64,000 nucleotides of DNA from Sphaerobacter thermophilus DSM 20745. GTDB taxonomy: Bacteria > Chloroflexota > Chloroflexia > Thermomicrobiales > Thermomicrobiaceae. The notes under the pieces are model-generated. The model saw only the letters and a program-made list of their open reading frames with translations, was not told the origin of the DNA and did not search any database. The position numbers were made by a program, and so were the translations under genes. Shown one piece after another: positions 56,628 to 64,000 of the stretch. Where the stretch lies: the NCBI RefSeq assembly GCF_000024985.1, contig NC_013523.1:1984001-2048000 (forward strand). Direction: 5' to 3'. The first letter of the stretch is position 1. Each line of letters starts with the position of its first letter.

Positions 56628-57411
56628 TGGATCGCGGGAGCGGGTGATGGGCGTGCGAGGTGTGGTGACGAGGCGCAACGTTGGTGGCCCGTGCCCGGGA
56701 CTAATGGAGTTTGACGAAATACCGTGATACACCGGAGATCTCCCTGTCGCCCGGCCGCTGTCATCCTGAGCGGAGCCGGCCGGCGCTCCCGCGCCGGGCG
56801 GCGCAGCGAAGGATGACACGCGGGGAGTCGCGGACGGCTGGCGGGTGTACCAGGATAAGTCGTCAAAGGTCATGAGCCGGCAAAGGACGGTGAGCCGACC
56901 GGGTGCTGGGAGGATCCCAACGCTGCGGAATGTGCCCGGGGCTAAAGCCGCCGGGCTAAGAAACAAAGCCCACTGAAGGGGCTAGGGACGCGGCGCCCGG
57001 CGCGGTGCCGAACCGGATACGCCCGGGCGTGGCCATCGCAGCCCCTTCAGTGGGCTTTCCCATATTCAGCGGAGTTTCACAACTGATTCGGATAATGCTC
57101 GCCGGGGAGATCGGCGCTTGCGCCGTGCTCAGCGCGGCGTTTATCCGGCCAGCACGTCGTGTCACACCTCGCAGCGTCTTGTGACTGAGTTGTCCGATTC
57201 AGTAATGAAACGCCTTTAGGCCCGGGCACATTCCGACCGGTGGACACCGTGTCATGTGGCTGTGCGCCCTCCTCATCCCGACCGGCATCAGCAATCATTC
57301 GGCGTCAGTCCGGCGGCCGCGGCCGGAGACAAGGTGATTTCGTCAACCTCCATAACCCGTCGGGTCCCGCATCCTCCGCCGGGTCTCGCTGACGCGGTGT
57401 GGTAGATCGCC
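56628..57411. other. gene-poor gap between sbcC and the dynamin operon
   Basis: 784 bases. Contains the palindromic element at 56934-57075. I see no supported gene in the rest. Confidence 0.5.
56934..57075. repeat. palindromic dispersed element, copy B
   Basis: Outer palindrome GCCCGGGGCTAAAGCC with CCGGGC (56934-56956). Then a perfect 19-base inverted repeat: AAAGCCCACTGAAGGGGCT (56965-56983) and AGCCCCTTCAGTGGGCTTT (57040-57058), flanking about 56 bases. The right flank GGCCATCGCAGCCCC matches copy A (21378-21392) closely. Confidence 0.8.
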
Positions 57412-57972
57412 TCAGGCCCGAAGACGACGATCCTCGGGGTCGTCCATGCGATCCGCCTCCGCGGCGGCCTCACGGAGCTGGCGGCCAACACCATCGAGGT
57501 CAGCGAGGAATGCGCCGACCGCTCGGTCGATGGCCAGCTCCCGGGCTGCTTGCCACCGCGCGCGGACCAGTGACCCAAACACGATGCCCGCAGTGAGCGG
57601 CGCCGCTACGTGCACCAGCAGCCGGTCTGTCTGCCACCAAGCGATGAAGAATGCTGCGGCAACGAGAGCTACCACCAGTGCCACGCGGAGCCACGGGTTC
57701 CCGATCTGTGGCACAAGCGGGCGAACCGCACGCAAGTTTCCCAGCGTCGCCCGAAAGCGAGCGGCCACCTCCGGATGTGTGCCCGCGAGTTTCGCGAGCC
57801 AGGCCCCGTTGTAGTGGCTGGGTCGATTCCACTTGGCGACCTCGCGCTGCAGGATCTCGTCGAGCGCCGCTACGTCAAGCAGCGGGCGACCAGCCAGGGC
57901 GCGGCGCGCGTGTGTCTCGACGCTGTCGACGAGCGTAACCCACTGTTCCTGGAACTGCGACTCCCAACTCAC
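57412..57972 (-). CDS. two-helix membrane protein, third gene of the NERD-helicase-dynamin operon
   Basis: 186 residues starting MSWESQFQEQWVTLVDSVET. Soluble helical N-terminal half, then two membrane helices (VALVVALVAAAFFIAWW and VHVAAPLTAGIVFGSLV, roughly 97-132), then an amphipathic acidic tail. No known domain. It overlaps the dynamin-like gene by four bases. Position suggests a membrane partner or anchor for the GTPases. Confidence 0.75.
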   Translation of the reverse strand: MSWESQFQEQWVTLVDSVETHARRALAGRPLLDVAALDEILQREVAKWNRPSHYNGAWLAKLAGTHPEVAARFRATLGNLRAVRPLVPQIGNPWLRVALVVALVAAAFFIAWWQTDRLLVHVAAPLTAGIVFGSLVRARWQAARELAIDRAVGAFLADLDGVGRQLREAAAEADRMDDPEDRRLRA

Positions 57973-59642
57973 GCGAGCGCCTCCCGTGCGGCTTCCGCGA
58001 TAGCCCGTCTCAGCATCTCTATCCTGGTCACCAGCCGCTCGGCCTCGATAACGGCCGCCGTCGCCTCCTGGACCGCAGCCGATGGGTCATGGCAAACGTC
58101 CGTGGACGCAGCCGCGGCGAGGAGTTCATCCACCACGTCGAGGTGATGCCGTACGTCCGCCACCAACCGTGGGAGCAACGCTTCCGCCGTCTGCCGCACG
58201 GCCTTCTCAAGCTGCTCACGGCTCATGCTGGGGCTGTACAGCCAGTTGCAAAGCCATCGGCTCAGCGTCGCGCTCATCCCCGATCCGGCCGCCACGCCGG
58301 TATACACATGGTAGGCCGCGACTGACTCACGTAGCGCCCGCGATTGGTCCAGCATGTGTTCCACCGCCTCCTCCGCGGTCACCGCGAACCATAGGGTAGG
58401 GGCAGTCAACTCAAGCGGCGCGAGGCTCCCCGCAACCCGGGCGGTCACACGATCGTGGACAGCCTTGAGCGGCCCGCGGAAGCACACCGTCAGCCGTTTC
58501 GGCCATGCCCGGTCGGCATCGACGAGTTCAACCGCGCTCCGCGCCGCGTCGTCGACGAACGGCTCGACGAGGCCGTGAATCTCACTCCGCAGCCGCCGCA
58601 GCGCCATGTGGGCTTCTCGTATCGCCTGGCGCCGATGGCGCCGCTCCCGGTCTCGGGCTGACTCCTCGTCCGCAACCACGGCCGCTCTCTTGGCTTCGTT
58701 TTCAGCCAAGGCTGTACTAGCGGCGTCGTGGGCCGATGTGATGCGAGACTCCGCCCAGGCGACGCGGGAGAGTACGGCAATCCGCTCACCCGCTGCTCCG
58801 GTCAACAAGGTACCCAGGTGCCGCTCGAACGCCCGGAACCCGGGGTCGGGTGCACCGGCCAACGCGGCGCGCGCATCACACGCGAAAATGGCGGGGTTCC
58901 CTACGAGGCAGTTCCCCAGCCCGCCCAGCACATCCCGGGCGCGCTGGAGAATCTCCGACCGATCTTTTTCCTCGACAAGCCCGAGCCGGTTGATCACGAA
59001 GATGACATTCCCGCGCAGGCGGGCGTTCAAGGTGTGCGCCATCGCCTGCTCGGACTCGGACAGGAGCTTGTCGGCAGCAAGCACGAGCACCGCGAGGTCG
59101 GCGCACTCGATCTCGCCCAGCGTGCGCTCGGTGAGCGCGGGGGTATCCTGGAGTCCAGGCGTGTCCACCAGAGTCCAACCCGCCTGCAACGCGGGCACGG
59201 GAACGCCAATGCGGACCTCACCGATCCTCGGCGGTGGGACCGCGATCGAGGTAGTGAGATCGAGGAGGATGTAGCGTGCAAGCTCATCCGGCCAGACTCG
59301 AGCCTCCTCTGTTCCACGCCCGTGATCTCGTACCACGGTGGCCGTCAGACGCTCCGCGTAGCCCACTCGTACCGGGACACCAGTGGCGCGGTTGGCGCGG
59401 ACCGGGAGGATGGGCGCGCCCAACAGCGCATTGATAAGCGTCGACTTGCCCGTTTTCAGAACCCCTACGAAGACGACGCGACGCTCTTTTCTCAAGATGG
59501 TGCTCTCAAGCTCCCGGCAGAGGCCCATCAGCGGCGGGAAGTCGGCATGACTCCGGAGCCGACGTGTGATCCGGACCAAACGGCCGGTGTCTGCTCCCTG
59601 GGAACCCGTATCCGTTAGCCTCTCTGTCGGCATGGCGCTCAT
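57969..59642 (-). CDS. dynamin-like GTPase (stand-alone)
   Basis: 557 residues. P-loop G60-VLKTGKST with K66, a G3 motif DTPG at 160-163, and a degenerate G4 (INRLG at 217-221, instead of NKxD). Helical middle and stalk regions follow, with a long basic, Glu-rich helix at about 300-355. No clear membrane paddle is seen. It overlaps both neighbours by four bases (ATGA), so the three genes are translationally coupled. Bacterial dynamins often act in pairs; the partner would be the GTPase part of the upstream fusion. Function inferred. Confidence 0.85.
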   Translation of the reverse strand: MSAMPTERLTDTGSQGADTGRLVRITRRLRSHADFPPLMGLCRELESTILRKERRVVFVGVLKTGKSTLINALLGAPILPVRANRATGVPVRVGYAERLTATVVRDHGRGTEEARVWPDELARYILLDLTTSIAVPPPRIGEVRIGVPVPALQAGWTLVDTPGLQDTPALTERTLGEIECADLAVLVLAADKLLSESEQAMAHTLNARLRGNVIFVINRLGLVEEKDRSEILQRARDVLGGLGNCLVGNPAIFACDARAALAGAPDPGFRAFERHLGTLLTGAAGERIAVLSRVAWAESRITSAHDAASTALAENEAKRAAVVADEESARDRERRHRRQAIREAHMALRRLRSEIHGLVEPFVDDAARSAVELVDADRAWPKRLTVCFRGPLKAVHDRVTARVAGSLAPLELTAPTLWFAVTAEEAVEHMLDQSRALRESVAAYHVYTGVAAGSGMSATLSRWLCNWLYSPSMSREQLEKAVRQTAEALLPRLVADVRHHLDVVDELLAAAASTDVCHDPSAAVQEATAAVIEAERLVTRIEMLRRAIAEAAREALA

Positions 59643-62600
59643 TCGTCGGCGACGGTGAGTCCGGTTTTGGCACCGGCGGCACCGAGCCGCTTACCCACCC
59701 CCGCGGCCACCACCTCACGGGGATCCTCCTGCGCACCGGTAGCAGCGTCCAACACCGTGTCCACCAAAACGTCAACCCGCTGGCCGATCGCCCGCAGCCG
59801 CGCCTTCTCCTGCTCGGCCGAGAACGACGCTTCGCGCATCCGGACAATGATCCGCTGCTGTTCATTGCGCACCTTGTCGATCTCCGCCTGGAGCGCACGG
59901 GTGACTACGGTCGCCGCCACGTCAAACTGCGCGCGCAGCGCAGCCTCGATCTCGTCCCGGCGAGCCGGAAGATCTTGTGCGAGCTGCTCAAACAGCTTCT
60001 CCCCGAGCGCGCTACGGAGCTGTTTCCGCACCCGGTTGGCATGGTATCTAATGAGGCTCGCCTCGATTGCGATGTACGCCGCCCAGAGCAGTGGACCGCC
60101 CGGCAAGATCCAGGGGAGGGCACTCGCGAGTACGACCTGCTCCACCACCCTGCGGAAGAACCCGATCCAGTCGGCCTTGCCGAAGAGAGCCCCGTGGACC
60201 TGCGACGGATCGAGCATGATCCCGCCAGCAGCCGCCTGGAGCAACTTGCGGGTACGGTCCCCTTCCACCTCTTCAGCGATGGTGCGCCGTGCATGTCCGA
60301 CCGAGAACGCCTCGGCGATCTCGTCGAGCCGTACGTTGAAGGCGGCGATCTCGGCGTCGACGTCGGCCGCCAATCTCGCGATGTCCGGCTCAATCACCAC
60401 CGACACCTGCTCTTGCCAGCGCGCCAACTTGGTGTGCAGGTAGTGCTTCAGTTCGGCTTCGATTGAGCTGGCGATACGCTCTTTGGTCTGGTCGCGCCAA
60501 AGCGACTCGACCGAGGCGAGAAGGGTCAACTCTTCGAGCTTGATGAACCGCTCGGAGTCCTGCGGCCAGGTGGAGCGCAGCTCTGACACGTACTCCTGGA
60601 GATTGGCGTAGACCGCCCGCGAGATCGACTCGCCATGGAGCCGCACAGTCCGCTCAATCTCCTGCCGCTGGAGATCCAGTTGGCGCAGACTTTCCAGTGC
60701 AGCCTGATGACGACGCTCCAATTCCTCGACCGGCTGGTCGAGTGCGGCGCAGTCATCGGCCACTTTCCGCTCAACCCGAGCGGCGATGTGGCGCAGCATC
60801 GGCAGCGGTGACTGGAGGGCGGCCTGGAGCTTTTCATCACTGGTCAGGAATCGCTCCAGCTCCCGCTCGAAGGCCGGCACGCCCGACGCCTCCAACGCCG
60901 TTGTGTCGACCGGATCCTGACTCCTGGCGCGAAGCGCGCCGCGCGCATCGATGAAGAAGACGCGACGGTCGTAAAGGTCGGCATCGAACGCGCCATCCTC
61001 GTCGAGGAAGTGTCGCCCCAACGCGAGCCTGACGAACTCCTTGATGTCCTCGACGTCCGACGGCTCGTCCAACTGATTCACGTAGTTGACCACGAAGAAG
61101 ACGTGCGTCAGGCGCCCCGGCCCCAGGGCGTGCTCGATAAACTCTCGCTCATCCAGGCTGAGGATGCGCTTCGCGTTGAGCACGAACACGACCGCCTGGA
61201 CCTGCTTCAAGAAATCCGTTGCCACGCGGGTGCGACTGGCATGCTCGCCCAGGCCCGGCGAGTCGATCAGCATCACGCCGTTAGCGCACAAGGGGTGCAG
61301 GGTTTCCATCTCCGCATAGCGGATGTGTTGGAAGCGGTCGATCGGTTCGTGTGCATCGAGCGCTTGTTGATCGGCAGGAGTCAATTGGAACTCGCGGAGG
61401 AACTCCTCCCGGCTGAGCACCCGCGGGGTGTCCTGTCCGACCTCGTAGACGCGCACCCCCTCGTTCTCGCCGTGCACCAGGGCAGTAATGATTGCCGTAG
61501 CCGGTGCCGCCTTGGCCGGGAGGGCGGGGCTGCCGAGCATCGCATTGAGGAGGGTGCTCTTGCCGTTCTTAAACTCACCCAGTACCAGCACCTTGAACAG
61601 CCCCAGGTCGAGATCGCGAGCGCGGACCAGGAGTGCCTCGGCGTCCCGCGCAAAGCCGAGCCCCGGCTGGACCGTTGCGCCCCCCGGTAGCACCACGGGC
61701 TCGTCCCCGGGTTCCCCGATCAGGACGGCCAGCTCGCGGAGCGCGTCAGCGACCAGGCGACTCCGATGCCGCGCCTGCGTATACCCTGTGGATTCCGGAT
61801 CCGGCTCTTCACCAGCACATTCTGGGCTCGCGCCCTCGGGCTCGACCTCACCATCTCCGCCGGCCTCAGTTTCCACAGCAGCTTCCGCTGTACTCACCTC
61901 GGCGCGGACATCCGACACGTCCCCTCCAACATCCACGGTCTCGTCCTCGCCATCGGTAACGTCAGCTTCGGACGCGAGGGCATCCGACGCGATATCGTCA
62001 TTTCCCGGCTTGTGATCGGACTCGCCCGCCGACAGTGCCGTAACCGGCGGCGCCGGGGTATCCGCCGCGGGCTCAGGGAGTTCGCCGACGACGACCACAT
62101 GAGAGCGGGCGCGGGAAAGCGCCACGTACAGCACCGCATCGTAGGTCCCACGCGCCGCGAGACGATCCAGCTCCGCCACCACGACGATCGGGCTTTCCAG
62201 GCCCTTGAAGGAGTAGATGGTAGCAACCCGCACCTGATTCGGTCCGGGGTTCGGCTTCCAGGTCAGCTCGACCGTGCCGACCCGCGCACCTTCCTTCAAC
62301 GCGCTCTTCGCCTCGCTGTTCGGCGTCAGCACGACGATGTGGTTACGCGGCACGCGTTCTTCGGTCACCAGACGATGGAGTGCGCGGGACAGTCCGACGA
62401 GCGGTCGCCCACCCCCATCATCGATGAACTCAATCTCCAGCCCCGGCGGCCCCTGGACCTCCGGCGGGAGCGCGCCTCGGTAGTACCGGATGACCGCCTC
62501 ATGGATACGCTGGGTGTTGCGGCAATTGACCGACAGCGAGTAGCGAACCCCATCGAATGGGAAGACGGCCTCCTGCGTGTAGATCCGCTGGTTGTCGTCG

Positions 62601-63724
62601 AAGAAGATGTAGTAGACGCCCCGGTCTTCATCGCGGAGGAGGTAGAGCAGCGTGACGAACCAATCCGTCTTGAAGTCCTGCCCCTCATCGACGATAACGG
62701 CGTCGAACCGCTCCTCGGTGCGTTCGATGGCCTCCAGGAATTTCTCCGGGACAACCTTGCTGAAGTGGTGCTGCGTTCCGTCGTCGGGCACCGGCGGAAT
62801 CTGCACACCGGCACGGTCGCACCATCGATACGCAAGACTGTGGTAGTGGTGGACCTCGACGTTGCCGCTGACCTCCGGCGGCTCTCCGCGCAGTTGTTCT
62901 CTGATCCACTCGGCCAAGGCCCTGTTGAAGCAGGTGAAGAGGACCCGCGATCCCTCGCGTGCCAGCCGGCGGGCCTTCTCCAGGGCGAGCATCGTCTTCC
63001 CGGAACCGGCGCAGCCGGAGATCAGCGCACGGGTGTTGAGCCGCAAGCCGTCGAGCACGCGATACTGCTGCTCCGTCAGGCGAATGATCTGCTCCTCCGC
63101 CTCAAGGGTTTCAGCGTTCAACCCACGCCGCACGATCTCGCGCACCGGCTTGAACGCATCCACGACCGCGTCAACGGCAGCCTTCGGCAGCGGGGACACC
63201 TCACCGGGCGGGCCCATGACGCGCCGTACCGCGGCTTCGAGTGCGTGCAGATCCGTGGAGTCGATGATCTTCTCACGATGCCCGTAGGCACCGATGCCGT
63301 CGCTGCCGACTGTGACGTCGGGGAGGGCAACGCCATACTCCACGCGATACTCGAAGGGGCGAGTCGCCGGCATCTCCTCTAGCTTGCCGCGGAGCGCGTA
63401 TGCGTTGTGCCTCGCCTGGTCGAACGGACTCCGCTTCAGGACATGCTCCTCGCCGTGGCGATCAACTGTGGACCAGGTGCCGGACTGGTCATCGACGCGG
63501 ACACCGCCACCCTTGACTTCGAGCACCAGGATCCCGAGATCCGGGTGAACAATCAGGAAGTCGGCCTCGCCGTCCCGGTCGAAGCGCTGCTCGCGCACGA
63601 GCCATTTCACGCTGTGCAGGACCACGAAGTCATCCGGCAACTGTGCCTGGAACAGCCGGAACAGTCGCCGCTCTGCCGCGCTCGCGACATCGTCGGGCAA
63701 CGACGTTGGATACATCAACACCAT
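59639..63724 (-). CDS. NERD nuclease - SF1 helicase - dynamin-like GTPase fusion
   Basis: 1,361 residues from the ATG at 63724 (MVLMYPTSLPDDVASAAERR) behind GGGAGAGG; a GTG 33 bases upstream is possible. Domains in order: NERD nuclease (about 10-190; GEADFLIVHP with D55, then E69-x-K71 in VLEVKGG). UvrD/Rep-type helicase (about 215-555; Walker A GCAGSGKT 237-244, DEGQD 346-350, NCRN 400-403, YSFKGLES, VALSRAR 534-540). Acidic low-complexity linker (about 560-650). Dynamin-like GTPase (P-loop GEFKNGKST 716-724, DSPG 821-824, NQLD 883-886), coiled coil, and a hydrophobic hairpin at about 1193-1225 that could be a membrane paddle. All catalytic residues are present. First gene of a three-gene operon. 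Confidence 0.9.
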   Translation of the reverse strand: MVLMYPTSLPDDVASAAERRLFRLFQAQLPDDFVVLHSVKWLVREQRFDRDGEADFLIVHPDLGILVLEVKGGGVRVDDQSGTWSTVDRHGEEHVLKRSPFDQARHNAYALRGKLEEMPATRPFEYRVEYGVALPDVTVGSDGIGAYGHREKIIDSTDLHALEAAVRRVMGPPGEVSPLPKAAVDAVVDAFKPVREIVRRGLNAETLEAEEQIIRLTEQQYRVLDGLRLNTRALISGCAGSGKTMLALEKARRLAREGSRVLFTCFNRALAEWIREQLRGEPPEVSGNVEVHHYHSLAYRWCDRAGVQIPPVPDDGTQHHFSKVVPEKFLEAIERTEERFDAVIVDEGQDFKTDWFVTLLYLLRDEDRGVYYIFFDDNQRIYTQEAVFPFDGVRYSLSVNCRNTQRIHEAVIRYYRGALPPEVQGPPGLEIEFIDDGGGRPLVGLSRALHRLVTEERVPRNHIVVLTPNSEAKSALKEGARVGTVELTWKPNPGPNQVRVATIYSFKGLESPIVVVAELDRLAARGTYDAVLYVALSRARSHVVVVGELPEPAADTPAPPVTALSAGESDHKPGNDDIASDALASEADVTDGEDETVDVGGDVSDVRAEVSTAEAAVETEAGGDGEVEPEGASPECAGEEPDPESTGYTQARHRSRLVADALRELAVLIGEPGDEPVVLPGGATVQPGLGFARDAEALLVRARDLDLGLFKVLVLGEFKNGKSTLLNAMLGSPALPAKAAPATAIITALVHGENEGVRVYEVGQDTPRVLSREEFLREFQLTPADQQALDAHEPIDRFQHIRYAEMETLHPLCANGVMLIDSPGLGEHASRTRVATDFLKQVQAVVFVLNAKRILSLDEREFIEHALGPGRLTHVFFVVNYVNQLDEPSDVEDIKEFVRLALGRHFLDEDGAFDADLYDRRVFFIDARGALRARSQDPVDTTALEASGVPAFERELERFLTSDEKLQAALQSPLPMLRHIAARVERKVADDCAALDQPVEELERRHQAALESLRQLDLQRQEIERTVRLHGESISRAVYANLQEYVSELRSTWPQDSERFIKLEELTLLASVESLWRDQTKERIASSIEAELKHYLHTKLARWQEQVSVVIEPDIARLAADVDAEIAAFNVRLDEIAEAFSVGHARRTIAEEVEGDRTRKLLQAAAGGIMLDPSQVHGALFGKADWIGFFRRVVEQVVLASALPWILPGGPLLWAAYIAIEASLIRYHANRVRKQLRSALGEKLFEQLAQDLPARRDEIEAALRAQFDVAATVVTRALQAEIDKVRNEQQRIIVRMREASFSAEQEKARLRAIGQRVDVLVDTVLDAATGAQEDPREVVAAGVGKRLGAAGAKTGLTVADE

Positions 63725-63885
63725 CGAGATCCCTCTCCCTGAACCCAGCAGGCTCACTTAGGGAAGCGACAGGAGCCAGTGGAGCACGGCCCGGCCGGCT
63801 CCGCGGACCAACAACAACGCACAAGCCGGCCGCATGCAAACAATGATGCTGAGGTCAAGCGATTGTGTGTACCGGACCCGTTGCG

Positions 63886-63914
63886 AGCCTAGCCCACGTT
63901 TCGATAAAAGGCAA
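63886..63914 (-). promoter_or_regulatory. possible promoter of the NERD-dynamin operon
   Basis: Minus-strand TTGCCT (63914-63909), 17 bases, TAGGCT (63891-63886). Both boxes are weak. The remaining sequence to the window end shows no other feature. Confidence 0.35.
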
Positions 63915-64000
63915 GATGGTTCGGCCGCCGACGTGCGATCAAGGGGAATGCCTCGTCTACCCCCGCCGCTCCCCGGTGGTGTCAGGCAGCAAGGTCACCC

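Noticed and set aside
57288-57578. Minus-strand open frame after the two-helix membrane gene
   Set aside because: Overlaps the end of that gene in another frame, with no ribosome site or family similarity.

Overview
The window is GC-rich, gene-dense chromosomal DNA of a bacterium. Gene content suggests an aerobic, thermophilic member of Thermomicrobia (Chloroflexota), and the whole set resembles what I recall of Sphaerobacter. Clues are a C5-pathway heme operon, a ba3-type cytochrome oxidase, a seven-iron ferredoxin, a short FtsH-like protease, many GTG starts and strong Shine-Dalgarno sites. The species call is inference. I recognised no rRNA, tRNA, CRISPR array or prophage.

Layout: 1-3.3 kb, heme operon hemC-hemD-hemB-hemL on the minus strand (hemL cut by the window edge). 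3.7-5.6 kb, rplU-rpmA-rpmE, a small unknown protein and a ferredoxin. 5.8-10.9 kb, a GSA-aminotransferase-like enzyme and a sugar ABC transporter. 11.3-12.8 kb, a thioredoxin/NHL protein whose frame is interrupted by one TGA in the redox motif, read here as a probable selenocysteine codon. 12.9-15.9 kb, csoR-copA copper homeostasis. 16-21 kb, a glycosyltransferase, a nickel/cobalt permease divergent from a Fur-family regulator, purE and rlmN. 21.7-33 kb, two amidases, a nucleotidyltransferase-like protein, a metallophosphoesterase, superoxide dismutase, a DUF488-DUF488-dual-OB cassette, an FtsH-like protease and a sugar kinase. 33-38 kb, two transporters and the ba3 oxidase operon. 38-46.7 kb, a GalT-like protein, glgC, accD-accA, an mhqO-mhqD-like pair, Hsp20 and an M50/CBS protease. 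47-56.6 kb, rpoN with a zinc-ribbon insertion, a core-MetE protein with a tandem SAM-I riboswitch and T-box leader, pyrB, a CorC-like protein, rpoD and sbcC. 57.4-63.7 kb, a three-gene operon encoding a NERD-nuclease/SF1-helicase/dynamin fusion, a second dynamin-like GTPase and a small membrane protein.

Four observations stand out. (1) The NERD-helicase-dynamin operon looks like an uncharacterised membrane-acting, possibly anti-phage, system. (2) The in-frame TGA at 11466 lies where the family has the first Cys of its CxxC motif, and is followed at the right distance by a SECIS-like hairpin. (3) The metE-like gene has a strong promoter, then a SAM-I riboswitch with its own terminator, then a Met-specifier T-box with a second terminator: two ligand checks in series. 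(4) Two families of intergenic repeats are dispersed through the window: heptamer arrays flanking a C/G-rich hairpin, and a palindromic element of about 145 bp.
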